Positions 9,198-18,875 are shown, counted from the stretch's first letter. The stretch: DNA of 64,000 bases from Marinobacter sp. CHS3-4 (GCF_030053415.1 NZ_JASGBJ010000001.1:372001-436000); one strand, 5' to 3'. Made by a program: numbers and translations. The notes: a model not told the origin generated them from the letters alone.

Positions 9198-10064
9198 ATG
9201 GCGGCACAGGTCAGCGACTTCGATCGGTTTTCGTTCACGCTTTTTTTGGCGTTGGTGCTGCACGCCATTATTGCCCTGGGAATCACGTTCGCCCCCGAAG
9301 ACCCCCGGTCTTCCGCACAAACCATGGAGATCACACTCTCTCAGTTTGACGATGAGACCGAGCCGGACAAGGCGGACTTTCTGGCTCAGACCAATCAGAA
9401 GGGCAGCGGTACAAAAGAAGAGCCGGTCGAGATGACGTCTCCGAACCCATCAGAGGTCAACCAGAAGAACATCGAGCCGGTTCAGCCGGAGCCCGCGTCC
9501 AGAACCGAACCGGTCGCCAGGGAAGAGAAGGCGGTTGTGCAGACGCAAGCTGAGACCGAGCGTAGCTCACCGCAGCCGGAGAAAGCTGAGCCGGACGTAG
9601 ACGAGCCGCTGCCGGTTCGTGAGAAAAAAAGTCTGATGGAACGCAGCCTGGAAATCGCGAGTCTTGAAGCCAGATTCGATCGTCAGCAGCGGGCGTATGC
9701 CCGCAAGCCCCGGGTGATGCGCGTAACGGCGGCATCAACGTTGAAATCCACCAATGCTCTCTACGTGAGCAACTGGGTGGATCGGGTTGTCCGGGTTGGT
9801 AACATCAATTACCCATCGGAAGCCCGGCAAAAAAATCTCTACGGCAATGCGCGAATCCTTGTCTCACTGCGAAAAGATGGCACAGTGAAAGAACTGGCTA
9901 TACTGGAGTCCTCGGGCAGCCCTGTTCTGGACGACGCAGTGAAGCGAATTGTTCGTATGGCGGCGCCTTTTCCTCCGTTTCCGGATTCTCTAAAGGAGAC
10001 TGCTGATGAACTTGAAATTATCCGCACCTGGGTTTTTGGCAGGCAGGGGCTGAGTTCAGGATGA
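9198..10064 (+). CDS. tonB3: TonB3-like energy transducer
   Basis: TonB-family protein of 288 residues: an N-terminal membrane anchor at about 12-33, a long Pro/Glu-rich periplasmic spacer (about 50-150), and a C-terminal TonB domain with YPSEARQKNLYGNARILVSL and SSGSPVLDDAVKRIVRMAAPF. By position it matches Pseudomonas tonB3, which is needed for twitching motility; that fits the adjacent Pil-Chp operon. No ExbB/ExbD genes are nearby. It begins 9 bp after gshB and its stop overlaps the yqgE start by 4 bp (ATGA). Whether it powers any outer-membrane receptor cannot be told from here. Confidence 0.85.
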   Translation: MAAQVSDFDRFSFTLFLALVLHAIIALGITFAPEDPRSSAQTMEITLSQFDDETEPDKADFLAQTNQKGSGTKEEPVEMTSPNPSEVNQKNIEPVQPEPASRTEPVAREEKAVVQTQAETERSSPQPEKAEPDVDEPLPVREKKSLMERSLEIASLEARFDRQQRAYARKPRVMRVTAASTLKSTNALYVSNWVDRVVRVGNINYPSEARQKNLYGNARILVSLRKDGTVKELAILESSGSPVLDDAVKRIVRMAAPFPPFPDSLKETADELEIIRTWVFGRQGLSSG

Positions 10065-10627
10065 CGGCTTCAAAAGAATCCCCCCATAGCCTGCGCAACC
10101 ATTTCCTGGTGGCGTCTCCCTATCTGCAGGATCCCCGTTTTCACGGTGCGGTCATCTACATCTGCGAGCATTCAGACGACGGTGCGCTTGGCCTGATGGT
10201 CAACCAGCCGCTGGATATCCATCTGGGTGAGATTCTGGAGCAGTTGGACATGGATGGCGGCGAACTGGATGTGCCGGTGTATAGCGGTGGGCCAGTCCAG
10301 CAGGAGCGGGGGTTTGTGCTCCATACGCCGGACCGAAGCTGGCAGAACACCGCCGAAGTGACTGGGAAAGTCTGGCTGACCACTTCTCGTGACGTGCTGT
10401 CAGATATTGGTGCCGACGAGGGCCCCCAGCATTACCTTGTGTGCCTTGGTTACTCCGGCTGGAGTGAGGGGCAACTGGAGGAAGAACTGGCCAGTAATGC
10501 CTGGCTGAACTGCCCTGCCAATCCCGAGATTCTGTTTCATACACCGCCAGAGGAGCGCTACAAAGCGGTGCTCACGGCCATTGGCGTTGATATCAACCAG
10601 CTGAGCGAGTCCATCGGTCATGCCTGA
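10061..10627 (+). CDS. yqgE: YqgE/AlgH family protein (UPF0301)
   Basis: Conserved protein of 188 residues, normal for UPF0301. Family signatures are LVASPYLQDPRFHGAVIYICEH (first part), DGALGLMVNQPL, PVYSGGPVQQERGFVLH and YLVCLGYSGWSEGQLEEEL. Biochemical function is not established; in Pseudomonas the name AlgH comes from an alginate phenotype. It overlaps tonB3 by 4 bp and ruvX by 8 bp, so translation is coupled. The yqgE-ruvX pairing is widely conserved. Confidence 0.93.
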   Translation: MTASKESPHSLRNHFLVASPYLQDPRFHGAVIYICEHSDDGALGLMVNQPLDIHLGEILEQLDMDGGELDVPVYSGGPVQQERGFVLHTPDRSWQNTAEVTGKVWLTTSRDVLSDIGADEGPQHYLVCLGYSGWSEGQLEEELASNAWLNCPANPEILFHTPPEERYKAVLTAIGVDINQLSESIGHA

Positions 10628-11078
10628 AACGGGCAAGCGGCGAGTGCTGGCGTTTGATTTCGGTACTCGCCGAATTGGCGTTGCCAGCGGCCAGGAATTG
10701 CTGGGGTCTGGCCGTCCGGTGGCCATGCTGCCGGCAAAAGACGGCATTCCGGATTGGGCACAGATCGAAGGCCTACTGAAAGAGTGGCGGCCGGATCTCG
10801 CCCTGGTCGGCTTGCCGCTGAACATGGACGATACCGAAAACGACATGTGCGCCCGGGCCAGAAAGTTTGCCAAGCGCCTGCACGGCAGGTTTCATGTCAA
10901 CGTGGAATTGGTAGACGAGCGCCTGACCAGCTTTGAAGCCAAGGGCGAAGTGATGGCAGAAGGTGGCAGTCGCGACTATGGTCAACACGGTGTGGATGAC
11001 CGGGCCGCGGTGCTCATTCTGGAAACCTGGTTCAACCAGCAGTCTGCAAACGAGAGACCCAATGACACAAATGCCTGA
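10620..11078 (+). CDS. ruvX: RuvX/YqgF, RNase H-fold nuclease (putative Holliday junction resolvase)
   Basis: RNase H-fold protein of 152 residues. The first catalytic Asp is in LAFDFGTRRIGVASG, the second acidic segment in LVGLPLNMDDTENDMCARA, and the third in VDERLTSFEA followed by GVDDRAAVLILETW. Family members act in 16S rRNA 5' processing and possibly on branched DNA; the sequence does not tell which. It overlaps yqgE by 8 bp and pyrR by 17 bp. Confidence 0.94.
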   Translation: MPETGKRRVLAFDFGTRRIGVASGQELLGSGRPVAMLPAKDGIPDWAQIEGLLKEWRPDLALVGLPLNMDDTENDMCARARKFAKRLHGRFHVNVELVDERLTSFEAKGEVMAEGGSRDYGQHGVDDRAAVLILETWFNQQSANERPNDTNA

Positions 11079-11571
11079 GGTAGAGCAGCTCCTGGATCGG
11101 ATGGAACAGGGCCTGCGGGACATTCTTGAGCAGCGAGGCATCTCAGACCCCGCCGTAATCGGTATCCGCACAGGCGGAGTCTGGCTGGCAGAACGCTTAA
11201 GCCAGCGCCTGGGTTTGTCGACGCCACTAGGGGAGCTGGATATTTCCTTTTACCGGGACGATTTCAGCCGCATTGGCCTGAATCCGCGCGTGAAACCTTC
11301 CAGCCTTCCATTCGATACCGAGGGCCGAGACATTGTGCTGATCGACGATGTCCTGATGAGCGGGCGCACCATTCGCGCAGCAATGAACGAGATATTCGAT
11401 TATGGACGGCCGGGCAGTATCATTCTTGCGACTCTGGTCGACCTTGGGGCAAGAGAGCTGCCGATACAGCCAGATATCGCCGGGCAGGTCCTTTCGCTGC
11501 CGTCGAGCCAGCGAGTGAAACTGCGAGGGCCAGAGCCATTGCGCATTGAACTCCGGGAAACCGGGGAATAG
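11062..11571 (+). CDS. pyrR: PyrR-family uracil phosphoribosyltransferase / pyr regulator
   Basis: Phosphoribosyltransferase-fold protein of 169 residues with the PRPP loop [18 protein letters not shown]. In Gram-positives PyrR is an RNA-binding attenuator of pyr genes; in pseudomonads its regulatory role is unclear. I chose the ATG at 11062 ([11 protein letters not shown]) because an in-frame upstream start would add 33 residues antisense-like to ruvX and unlike the family. It overlaps the ruvX stop by 17 bp. No PyrR-type attenuator is evident in the 32 bp before pyrB. Confidence 0.93.
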   Translation: MTQMPEVEQLLDRMEQGLRDILEQRGISDPAVIGIRTGGVWLAERLSQRLGLSTPLGELDISFYRDDFSRIGLNPRVKPSSLPFDTEGRDIVLIDDVLMSGRTIRAAMNEIFDYGRPGSIILATLVDLGARELPIQPDIAGQVLSLPSSQRVKLRGPEPLRIELRETGE

Positions 11572-11603
11572 AACTGTTATCAAAATCACCAGGCGGGAAC
11601 TCC

Positions 11604-12617
11604 ATGACAGCACAGGGCCCTGTGACCAAATCGCTGCAACTGACTGAAGAGGGTCAGCTGCGCCATTTTCTGACGCTGGATGGACTCGACCGGGCGTTAC
11701 TGACCGATATTCTTGATACCGCCGATTCGTTTATTGAAGTTGGTGAGCGCAGCATCAAGAAAGTGCCTTTGCTCAGAGGCCGTACGGTCGTGAACCTGTT
11801 TTTTGAATCCAGTACCCGCACCCGCAGTACCTTTGAATTGGCGGCCAAGCGGCTATCAGCGGATGTGTTGAATCTGGATATTAATACCTCGGCCACCTCC
11901 AAAGGCGAATCCCTCTCCGACACACTGTTGAATCTGGAAGCCATGGCCAGCGACATGTTTATTGTGCGGCATTCCCAGAGCGGCGCTCCTCATTTTATTG
12001 CCGAGAGCGTGACTCCGGGTGTGGCCATCATTAACGCCGGCGACGGTCGCCACGCCCATCCCACCCAGGCCATGCTTGATATGCTCACCATCCGCCAGCA
12101 CAAAGGCCGTTTTGAGGGTCTGAAAGTGGCGATTGTGGGCGATGTACTTCATTCGCGGGTAGCGCGTTCCCAGATTCGGGCGTTGCAGGAACTCGGGGTG
12201 TCGGAAGTACGCGTGATTGCCCCGGCCACGCTCCTGCCAAGTGATGTGGAGAGCCTGGGCTGTAAAGTGGAATACGACATGACCCGCGGTATGAAAGATC
12301 TCGACGTAGTGATCATGCTGAGACTGCAGAAGGAACGGATGGAAGGGGCTCTGCTGCCCAGTGAGCGTGAATTTTACCGTCTCTATGGCCTGAACCGTGA
12401 GAAGTTGGCACTGGCTGACCCAGAGTGCATCGTGATGCATCCCGGGCCGATCAATCGCGGCGTTGAAATCGAATCCGCGGTCGCCGATGGTCCACAGTCC
12501 GTGATTCTGGATCAGGTCACCAATGGTATTGCCATTCGCATGGCCGTCATGTCCATGGCCATGGGCGGTCAAATGGCTGATCGAAATCGACAGTTAGCAG
12601 AAAGGAAAAGCCAGTGA
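11604..12617 (+). CDS. pyrB: Aspartate carbamoyltransferase catalytic chain
   Basis: Catalyses carbamoyl phosphate plus aspartate to carbamoyl aspartate, the first committed step of pyrimidine synthesis. The 337 residues include [19 protein letters not shown] (carbamoyl phosphate loop), [14 protein letters not shown] and [12 protein letters not shown]. The length and the following pyrC' fit the Pseudomonas-type enzyme, a dodecamer built from PyrB and an inactive PyrC-like subunit rather than PyrI. No pyrI is present. It overlaps pyrC' by 4 bp (GTGA), suggesting balanced translation of the two subunits. Confidence 0.96.
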   Translation: MTAQGPVTKSLQLTEEGQLRHFLTLDGLDRALLTDILDTADSFIEVGERSIKKVPLLRGRTVVNLFFESSTRTRSTFELAAKRLSADVLNLDINTSATSKGESLSDTLLNLEAMASDMFIVRHSQSGAPHFIAESVTPGVAIINAGDGRHAHPTQAMLDMLTIRQHKGRFEGLKVAIVGDVLHSRVARSQIRALQELGVSEVRVIAPATLLPSDVESLGCKVEYDMTRGMKDLDVVIMLRLQKERMEGALLPSEREFYRLYGLNREKLALADPECIVMHPGPINRGVEIESAVADGPQSVILDQVTNGIAIRMAVMSMAMGGQMADRNRQLAERKSQ

Positions 12618-13909
12618 GCGGCAAGAATCAGCAGTCGTCATCCAGCCTGGCCCTGATTGGGGGGCGGCTTGCCACCTCGGGTGAAGCGGTAACGGTGGTT
12701 ATCCGAGATGGTCGGATAGAGTCGCTGGGTCAACCCGATGTCGGCCATACAACGGATCAGCAAATCGACGTCAGCGGATGTCTGATCAGCCCCGGGTTTG
12801 TGGATCTGTGCTGCAACCTGCGAGAGCCGGGTAATGGCCAAAAAGGCAACATAGCGTCAGAAAGTCGGGCGGCAGCCCGGGGTGGATTCACCACACTCTG
12901 TGCGTCGCCGGAAACGTCTCCGGTCAACGATTCCGGGGCGGTAACCAACCTGATTCTGGATGTTGCGGCCAAAAAGTCGAAAGTACGCATTCTTCCAATT
13001 GGTGCGATCACCCGTGGCCTGGAAGGCGAATTGCTGAGCGATATGTCCGGGCTTGCCGGCGCTGGCTGTGTTGCTATGGGCAATGGCAGTCGACCCGTTC
13101 GCAATGCCAGGGTGTTGCGGCGCTGCATGGCCTACGCACAGACATTCGGGCTGACCGTGATGTTTGCCCCGGAAAATCAAGCACTGGCCGCTGACGGTTA
13201 TGCCCACGACGGATCAGTCGCTGCTCGCCTGGGGCTGCTGGGAGTGCCGGAAGTGGCTGAAACGGCGGCTGTGATGGAAATGTTGCTGCTGGCCGAGGAA
13301 ACCGGTGCGCGATTGCATCTGAGCCAGCTCTCCTGCGGCCGTAGCGTCGATATGCTGCGGGAGGCTCGCGGTCGCGGAATTTCAGTCACTGCCGATGTAG
13401 CCATGCATCAGCTGCTGTTCACTGAAAACGCGCTGTCAGGTTTCGACAGCCGGTTCCACGTGCGACCGCCTTTGCGGAGTGAGCATGACCGTCAGGCACT
13501 GGTGGCTGGCGTTCAGGACGGTACAATTGATGCCGTCACCAGCCAACACCAACCCCATGATTCGGCCGCCAAGCAGGCGCCTCTGGCAGCGACGGAGCCG
13601 GGCTTATCCACGGTTGAAACAACACTTTCCATGGGGTTGAAGCTTGTGGACCGTGGGGAATTGACGCTGCCGCGGTTAGTGCACTCGCTGACGGTGGGAC
13701 CCGCGTCGGTTATCCAGCGGAATGCGGTCATCAAGCAGGGTGTCCCGGCTGATTTATGCGTGTTTGACCCAGACGGAAGCTGGTCGCCGTCAGACGACAC
13801 CTTGTTATCAGCGGGCCGCCATCATCCTTTCCCCCATCAATCCCTTCCTGGTGTTGTCCGGCTCACTTTGTGCAATGGGGAAACAGCCTGGACCTCCGAG
13901 CAAAGCTGA
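12614..13909 (+). CDS. pyrC': Dihydroorotase-like PyrC', probably catalytically inactive
   Basis: Amidohydrolase-fold protein of 431 residues. In true dihydroorotases the first strand ends in a zinc-binding His-x-His before Leu-Arg-Glu-Pro-Gly; here residues 64-73 read [10 protein letters not shown], so both His are replaced (Cys66, Asn68). Known Pseudomonas PyrC' proteins have lost the same ligands and serve as structural subunits of aspartate carbamoyltransferase. Start is GTG at 12614, overlapping pyrB by 4 bp. An active dihydroorotase must be encoded elsewhere; that is an inference. Often annotated simply as dihydroorotase. Confidence 0.9.
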   Translation: MSGKNQQSSSSLALIGGRLATSGEAVTVVIRDGRIESLGQPDVGHTTDQQIDVSGCLISPGFVDLCCNLREPGNGQKGNIASESRAAARGGFTTLCASPETSPVNDSGAVTNLILDVAAKKSKVRILPIGAITRGLEGELLSDMSGLAGAGCVAMGNGSRPVRNARVLRRCMAYAQTFGLTVMFAPENQALAADGYAHDGSVAARLGLLGVPEVAETAAVMEMLLLAEETGARLHLSQLSCGRSVDMLREARGRGISVTADVAMHQLLFTENALSGFDSRFHVRPPLRSEHDRQALVAGVQDGTIDAVTSQHQPHDSAAKQAPLAATEPGLSTVETTLSMGLKLVDRGELTLPRLVHSLTVGPASVIQRNAVIKQGVPADLCVFDPDGSWSPSDDTLLSAGRHHPFPHQSLPGVVRLTLCNGETAWTSEQS

Positions 13910-14120
13910 CCCTCTGTCCCTACCCAAAGTGTGTCAGAAGTTGTCCGTGCTTTGTCGAGCCCGTCACACTTTCTCATTTTTTGCCGCGACGCCCTTGAAT
14001 AGTGGCACCTGTGCCAACGTATTCTTGCATTACTCAGCCTATTGTCGGCTGCGAAATCACCGGGTAATCGACGCACACACGGATGTGTCGATGCCACAAT
14101 AATAATGCAGGAGTCGTCCC
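13910..14120. promoter_or_regulatory. Intergenic region before the TRAP-like operon
   Basis: 211 bp with no gene. It holds the palindrome GGCACCTGTGCC at about 14003-14014 and an imperfect inverted repeat around ATCGAC / GTCGAT at about 14069-14094, close to the start of the binding-protein gene. Either could be an operator; no clear -35/-10 pair was recognised. Confidence 0.35.
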
Positions 14121-15140
14121 TTGAAATCATTTAACCTTCCAAGAAAGGCCCTTTCGGCGGTCGCGTTGTGCGCCGGCTTGGTCCTTTCTCCCGTTGCAAG
14201 TGCTCAATCCGAGATACTGGAGCGCAGTTTCTGCGTGTTTGACCCCGTTGGCGCGAATGGTCCCTTGTTTGCCATCGCCAAGACGTTCAAGCCGGTTGCT
14301 TTGAAGAACGGTATCAAGTTTGAGCTGCGTGCCTACACCGATGAAAAAGTCGCGGCCGAAGATTTCAAAGCCGGTCAGTGCGACGGTGTTCTTCTGACCG
14401 GTACTCGTGCTCGTGAATTCAACAAGTTTACCGGCAGCCTGGAAGCCATCGGCGCTGTTCCGGGCGAGGAAGAAATGCGGTTGCTCTACAATACACTGAG
14501 CCAGCCCAAAGCCCGTTCATTCATGATCGACGGAGCTTATGAAGTTGCCGGTGTTCTGCCAGGTGGCGCGATTTACCTGCACACTCGCGACCGCAGCATC
14601 AATTCAGTGGAAAAGCTTCAGGGCAAGCGCATTGCCACGCTGGATTATGACGCCGCCTCCGTTCGCATGGTTCGCCATGTGGGCGCGTCCGTGGTCGGTG
14701 CCAACTCTGCCAACTTTGCGGGCAAGTTCAATAACGGCAGTGTGGATCTGGCCTACGCGCCAGCCGTTGCCTATCAGCCGCTGGAACTCTACAAAGGGGT
14801 TAACCCAGATGGTGCCGTGGTCAAGTACGCTCTTGGCTACATGAACTTCCAGATCGTGATTCACCGCGATCGTTTCCCGGATGAAACCAGTCAGTTTATT
14901 CGCGAACAGGCGATGAGCAAACTGGACGAAGCCTACGACATTATCGCGACCGCAGAATCCGAGATTCCTTCAGACGTCTGGATGCGTCTGCCACAGGACA
15001 AGTTGGCAGAGTACGACAAGATGTTGCAGCAGGTGCGTCTGTCGTTGATGGAAGACGGCATTTTTGATGAACGCGCGATCCAGTTGATGAAGGCGATTCG
15101 CTGCCGGGTGGATGGATCCCGCTCTGAATGCGCGTCCTGA
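14121..15140 (+). CDS. Periplasmic solute-binding protein of a TRAP-like system
   Basis: Predicted secreted protein of 339 residues with a signal peptide (charged MKSFNLPRKA, hydrophobic core, cleavage after ASA near residue 28). The mature part looks like a two-domain binding protein of the PhnD/TAXI/DctP kind: DGVLLTGTRAREFN, LQGKRIATLDYDAASVRMV and GSVDLAYAPAVAYQPLEL are typical of ligand-cleft strands. It is not a canonical DctP; the ligand is unknown. The start is TTG at 14121 behind GCAGGAGT; no in-frame ATG fits. It is followed, after an HU gene on the other strand, by a lipoprotein and a fused TRAP permease, which is why I assign it to that transporter. Confidence 0.75.
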   Translation: MKSFNLPRKALSAVALCAGLVLSPVASAQSEILERSFCVFDPVGANGPLFAIAKTFKPVALKNGIKFELRAYTDEKVAAEDFKAGQCDGVLLTGTRAREFNKFTGSLEAIGAVPGEEEMRLLYNTLSQPKARSFMIDGAYEVAGVLPGGAIYLHTRDRSINSVEKLQGKRIATLDYDAASVRMVRHVGASVVGANSANFAGKFNNGSVDLAYAPAVAYQPLELYKGVNPDGAVVKYALGYMNFQIVIHRDRFPDETSQFIREQAMSKLDEAYDIIATAESEIPSDVWMRLPQDKLAEYDKMLQQVRLSLMEDGIFDERAIQLMKAIRCRVDGSRSECAS

Positions 15141-15160
15141 TCCGGGAAGATTGAGTCGAT

Positions 15161-15181
15161 GGGGGCCCGTTTAAGGCCCCC
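15161..15181. terminator. Hairpin between convergent solute-binding-protein and HU genes
   Basis: GGGGGCC (15161-15167) and GGCCCCC (15175-15181) form a strong 7-bp GC stem with a short loop between two converging genes. There is no T-run, so intrinsic termination is plausible but not certain. Confidence 0.5.
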
Positions 15182-15188
15182 GCGATCG

Positions 15189-15461
15189 TCAACGGATGGC
15201 GTCCTTCAGCGCTTTACCTGCCTTGAAACCAACGGTTTTACTTGCCGGAATGCGAATGCTCGCGCCCGTTTGGGGGTTGCGACCGTCTCTGGCCTCGCGG
15301 TGACGGATGCTGAACGTACCGAAACCAATCAACGTGGTGTCTTCACCCCGGGAGGCGGCAGCTGAGATCTGATCCGTGAAGGCGGTAACGACTTCGCTGG
15401 CTTTGTCACGGGTGAGCCCGGTCTGTTCGGCAATGGCCGCTGCAAGTTCAGGTTTGCGCAT
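15189..15461 (-). CDS. hupB: HU-family DNA-binding protein
   Basis: Histone-like protein of 90 residues, the normal HU length. It begins MRKPELAAAIAEQTGLTR, contains the arm region GFGTFSIRHREARDGRNPQ and TGASIRIPASKTVGFKAGK. I chose the ATG at 15461 because AAGGAG lies just upstream and the family starts here; longer in-frame starts add unrelated residues. It is oriented opposite to its neighbours and interrupts an apparent transporter operon. The IHF subunits look different in the arm, so HU is preferred. Confidence 0.93.
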   Translation of the reverse strand: MRKPELAAAIAEQTGLTRDKASEVVTAFTDQISAAASRGEDTTLIGFGTFSIRHREARDGRNPQTGASIRIPASKTVGFKAGKALKDAIR

Positions 15462-15492
15462 AGGTAACTCCTTTGAGGGATTCTTCGATTGC

Positions 15493-15511
15493 GATCGCAC
15501 GGTGTGCGATC
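15493..15511. promoter_or_regulatory. Perfect inverted repeat upstream of the HU gene
   Basis: GATCGCAC-GGT-GTGCGATC has perfect 8-bp arms and a 3-bp spacer. It lies about 32 bp upstream of the HU start codon and in the divergent region shared with the lipoprotein gene at 15693, so it is a candidate operator for either. Confidence 0.5.
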
Positions 15512-15692
15512 ACCGATCAAATCTATAGCGGTTCGCACTGTGATGCGCAAACTGGCCGCGTTAACGGAATTTAATCTGGTGTCTGTGTTTGCGGCGCGGG
15601 TCTCATAAAAACAAACGCTTGTCGGCCATAATGCCGCTTCAGTTACAAACAGTAACAGGGCGTCGGCAGGGAAAAGTGAAAGGTACAACACT

Positions 15693-16757
15693 ATGACGAT
15701 TGAACAGCACAACGAAAGTCAGAATCGACCTTCTGTGAGCGGCATCCGCAAGCTTCTGGCGGCGACTTTGGTTGGCACGCTGCTGTCGGGCTGCGGTGCC
15801 ATCAACAATATGATGTACAAGACCACCGGCGATGTGATGCAGGGTTTTTCGCGGGATCATACGGTGCCCTACCTGCTTGAAAGCCAGGACCTGACCATGG
15901 GCTGTGCCATGAGCGAAGCGACAGCACCGCTGCTGATGTCGTTCGGGCGGGTGACATCACAGCCGGACCAGCTAGCGGTGATGCTGTATCTGTCAGCTGG
16001 CGGTTGCGCGGAAGAGCGGGCTCGGGAGTACGAGTTGAATAGTCTGGCAGCCATGCGGGCACTGGAGGCCGAGAAGGCGGAAGACGCCATTATTCAGCAA
16101 AAGCGCGCGTTAAGTCTGGCGGCTGAGCGCTATTTCCAGGCCTGGCAGCATCACAACGAATTCTATGGCAAGCCGGTCGCGGGTGAGTGTCCCGGCTTTG
16201 ATGATGATCTGGGCGAATTTATCTACCTTGCGGGCCTGCTGTCCGGGCTCCAGGCTCTTAACGCAGAAATCCAGTCAACGTCCTCCATCGGGGTTCCCAA
16301 AAACATCGGTTCCACCGTGGCCCGCGCAACCCAGTGCCTGGACAACGAGAAATGGTGGGGCGCGCCCATGGCTCTGCGGGCCACCGTTTGGGCAATGATT
16401 CCGGGTGCTTTGCCTGAGGGCGAAGATCCTTTTGTCCGCCTGGATATTGCTGACGAGCAGGGTGAGGCTGCAGGCGTGCGAATCAGTCACGTGTTTCACG
16501 CCATCGCCGCTCAGAACAAAAGCGACGAAGAGCGCTTGCGCGACGTAATCCGAAGCCATGCCGAGGCCACCGAGGAAACCCCGCCCAATGAGCAGTGGCA
16601 GTTTGTCGATGCCATGGCGACACAGATGATCGTGGCCATTTCCGATCGCATGTGGATGGAGAATACAGGGCATCGCACGCCCATGGGACAGCTGGGTACC
16701 TTCTGGGACGACGAGAAGGAAGCTGTTGAAACCATGGATCTGGATGGCCTGCTTTAA
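15693..16757 (+). CDS. Lipoprotein associated with a TRAP-like transporter (TatT-like)
   Basis: Predicted lipoprotein of 354 residues: hydrophobic stretch ending in the lipobox LLSGC with Cys34, after an unusually long hydrophilic N-terminus of about 20 residues. The mature part is helical with repeated Ala/Leu/Glu patterns (SLAAMRALEAEKAEDAI, SLAAERYFQAW) suggestive of TPR-like helices. TRAP-associated TatT proteins have this general form; homology is inferred from context and architecture, not from a clear motif. It ends 25 bp before the permease gene, so the two are very likely cotranscribed. Confidence 0.65.
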   Translation: MTIEQHNESQNRPSVSGIRKLLAATLVGTLLSGCGAINNMMYKTTGDVMQGFSRDHTVPYLLESQDLTMGCAMSEATAPLLMSFGRVTSQPDQLAVMLYLSAGGCAEERAREYELNSLAAMRALEAEKAEDAIIQQKRALSLAAERYFQAWQHHNEFYGKPVAGECPGFDDDLGEFIYLAGLLSGLQALNAEIQSTSSIGVPKNIGSTVARATQCLDNEKWWGAPMALRATVWAMIPGALPEGEDPFVRLDIADEQGEAAGVRISHVFHAIAAQNKSDEERLRDVIRSHAEATEETPPNEQWQFVDAMATQMIVAISDRMWMENTGHRTPMGQLGTFWDDEKEAVETMDLDGLL

Positions 16758-16782
16758 ATCAAACGTTTCTGAGTGAGTTGTT

Positions 16783-18864
16783 ATGTCCCAACGTGGTTTT
16801 AGTCGCAGTGGCCTGGAGTGGCTTTCTTCTCTCCCGGCCTGTCTGTTGTTGCTGGCGGTGGTGCTGTTTTCCACAAGCAGTGACATTCACAACCAGATGC
16901 TCCGTGGTGGTGAGCAGTTGTGGAGTGGCTACTACAAGCTAAGGATGGATCCGGTTCAGCCCGAATGCGACCCGAATCAGGACATTGATAGGGCGGTTCA
17001 GGAAAAACTGGCCGAAGAAAAGAATTCAGACGACCCGATGGCGGCTCTGTTGGGCGAGGCGGAAATTGATCCGGCGGAGGTGCGCCTGGCCGTCGAGCGT
17101 TCGGTAGAAAACTGCCGTCAGAGCCACGCTTCTTACGAAAGCTTGCAGGGCAAAATGACCACCGGCGTCAAGGTCTATCGTGCTGTCGAGCTGTTCGTGG
17201 CAGATTTGATTGCCTTCGGACTCGAGTCCCAGCGATTCATCCTCGTGCTGCTAGTAATGCTCTGTGCCGTCACGGCCACTTTGACCCGCCACCACATTGC
17301 CATGCGTGCGATGGAAACCCGGCTGGACTACATGGTATCCCACACTCTGCAGACCGTGGCGAACGTCATGCTGCTGGGTTCCAGTGTTATCTTCCGTCAG
17401 TTGAGCTTCGGGTCTGACGCGTCGGTGTCTTCCACCGAGCTGGCGCTGCACAACTTCTGGATCACAGGGTTTGCGGCGCTGACCATTGCCAGTCTTTACC
17501 GACTTTTCCGGGTTCCCGATGACCTGCAGGAGGGCGGAGATTTCAACAAGGCCTTCCTGGCTGTGCCGCTGTACACCGTCATGTGCCTGATTTCCGGTAC
17601 CTATTTCGCGTTGATTGGCCATGCTTCAGGCATTGGTATCTACCTCGGCAAAATGATGGAATTGTCGGACATGTTCCTGAACGTCGGCCTTTATGTGTGG
17701 GTCGGCATGATGCTGAAGCAGACGCGCCTGGCAACCCTGGTGTTTAACGTGTTCCGGCCCTGGCGAATGCCGCCTGAACTGTTGGCTGTCGTGGCCGTAC
17801 TGGTGGCGGCGGTTCCAACGGCTTACACCGGCGCCTCTGGTATCTTTGTTATTGCAGCCGGTGCTGTGATCTACAGCGAACTTCGGGCCGCCGGTGCCCG
17901 CAGGCACCTGGCCTTGGCTGCCACGGCCATGTCTGGTTCGTTGGGTGTGGTTCTCCGTCCCTGCCTGCTGGTGGTGGTCATCGCCTATCTGAACCGTGAA
18001 GTGACCACCGACGAGCTGTTTGGTTGGGGGATCTGGGTGTTTGTACTGACCGCGACTATGTTTGCTGCGGTTGCGCTGACGGTGAACCGCCAGAACGATT
18101 TCAATCTGGCGCCGGCCTCGGACGCCATGGCCCCGATGTTGAGTGCTCTGAAGAAACTGATTCCTTACGTTCTGGTGATTGCCGTCGTGGTGTTGTTCTA
18201 TCGGTGGGCGCTGGATGTGTCCATGGACGAATTTTCGGCGCCCCGCCTGTTGCCGGTGATCATGCTGGCCATTCTGGTGTATGAGCACTTCAGTCTGCGC
18301 AAGAAGAAAAGCGAAGTCATTGATGACGCGGGCAATCGTGTACAGGTCAATCATCAGGGGCTGGAGCGCAGTCTCCGATCGGCTACCAACGACACCACGG
18401 CTGAAATTGGTGCGCTGTTGTTGCTGCTCGGGTTGTCGGTAAGCATCGGTGGCGTGATTGAACGCTCTCACATCATGGAGGCCTTCCCCCAGGCGTTCGA
18501 CAGTGCCTGGTCTGCGATGCTGCTGATGGTGGTGATTCTGGTCATCCTTGGCATGATCATGGATGCCTTCGGCGCCGTCATTCTGGTGACTGCGACGGTG
18601 GCGGGCATTGCCTACGGCAGCGGAATCCACCCAATCCATTTCTGGATGGTCACCCTGGTAGCGTTTGAGCTGGGTTACCTGAGCCCGCCAGTGGCTCTGA
18701 ATCACCTGCTGACGCGACAGGTCGTGGGTGAAAGTGAGGTGCTGGCAGCCCAGAACGAAGGCGGTACCTTCTATCAGCGCCACGAGCGTATCATCATGCC
18801 TTTGATTGCGATGGGTATATCGCTGATACTGGTAGCGTTCGTACCGCTTATTTTCTATACCTGA
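16783..18864 (+). CDS. TRAP-type large permease, probable DctQ-DctM fusion
   Basis: Polytopic inner-membrane protein of 693 residues. After a first membrane segment (about 16-32) comes a ~100-residue charged region, then a four-helix DctQ-like part (about 130-330) and a DctM-like part with AYTGASGIFVIAAGAVIYSE, GLSVSIGGVI and MDAFGAVILVTATVAGIAYG, ending FELGYLSPPVALNHLL. The length exceeds a plain DctM (about 430), which supports a Q-M fusion. The ~100-residue soluble insertion between the first helix and the DctQ part (PECDPNQDIDRAVQEKLAEE...) is unusual. It probably imports an organic acid using the sodium gradient together with the binding protein at 14121; the substrate is unknown. Confidence 0.8.
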   Translation: MSQRGFSRSGLEWLSSLPACLLLLAVVLFSTSSDIHNQMLRGGEQLWSGYYKLRMDPVQPECDPNQDIDRAVQEKLAEEKNSDDPMAALLGEAEIDPAEVRLAVERSVENCRQSHASYESLQGKMTTGVKVYRAVELFVADLIAFGLESQRFILVLLVMLCAVTATLTRHHIAMRAMETRLDYMVSHTLQTVANVMLLGSSVIFRQLSFGSDASVSSTELALHNFWITGFAALTIASLYRLFRVPDDLQEGGDFNKAFLAVPLYTVMCLISGTYFALIGHASGIGIYLGKMMELSDMFLNVGLYVWVGMMLKQTRLATLVFNVFRPWRMPPELLAVVAVLVAAVPTAYTGASGIFVIAAGAVIYSELRAAGARRHLALAATAMSGSLGVVLRPCLLVVVIAYLNREVTTDELFGWGIWVFVLTATMFAAVALTVNRQNDFNLAPASDAMAPMLSALKKLIPYVLVIAVVVLFYRWALDVSMDEFSAPRLLPVIMLAILVYEHFSLRKKKSEVIDDAGNRVQVNHQGLERSLRSATNDTTAEIGALLLLLGLSVSIGGVIERSHIMEAFPQAFDSAWSAMLLMVVILVILGMIMDAFGAVILVTATVAGIAYGSGIHPIHFWMVTLVAFELGYLSPPVALNHLLTRQVVGESEVLAAQNEGGTFYQRHERIIMPLIAMGISLILVAFVPLIFYT

Positions 18865-18875
18865 GGTGTAAACCG

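Noticed and set aside
8169..9320. A 383-codon open frame on the minus strand
   Set aside because: Antisense to gshB, which is clearly recognised.
17626..18783. A 385-codon His/Gln-rich minus-strand frame
   Set aside because: Antisense to the TRAP permease; composition reflects the complement of a hydrophobic protein.
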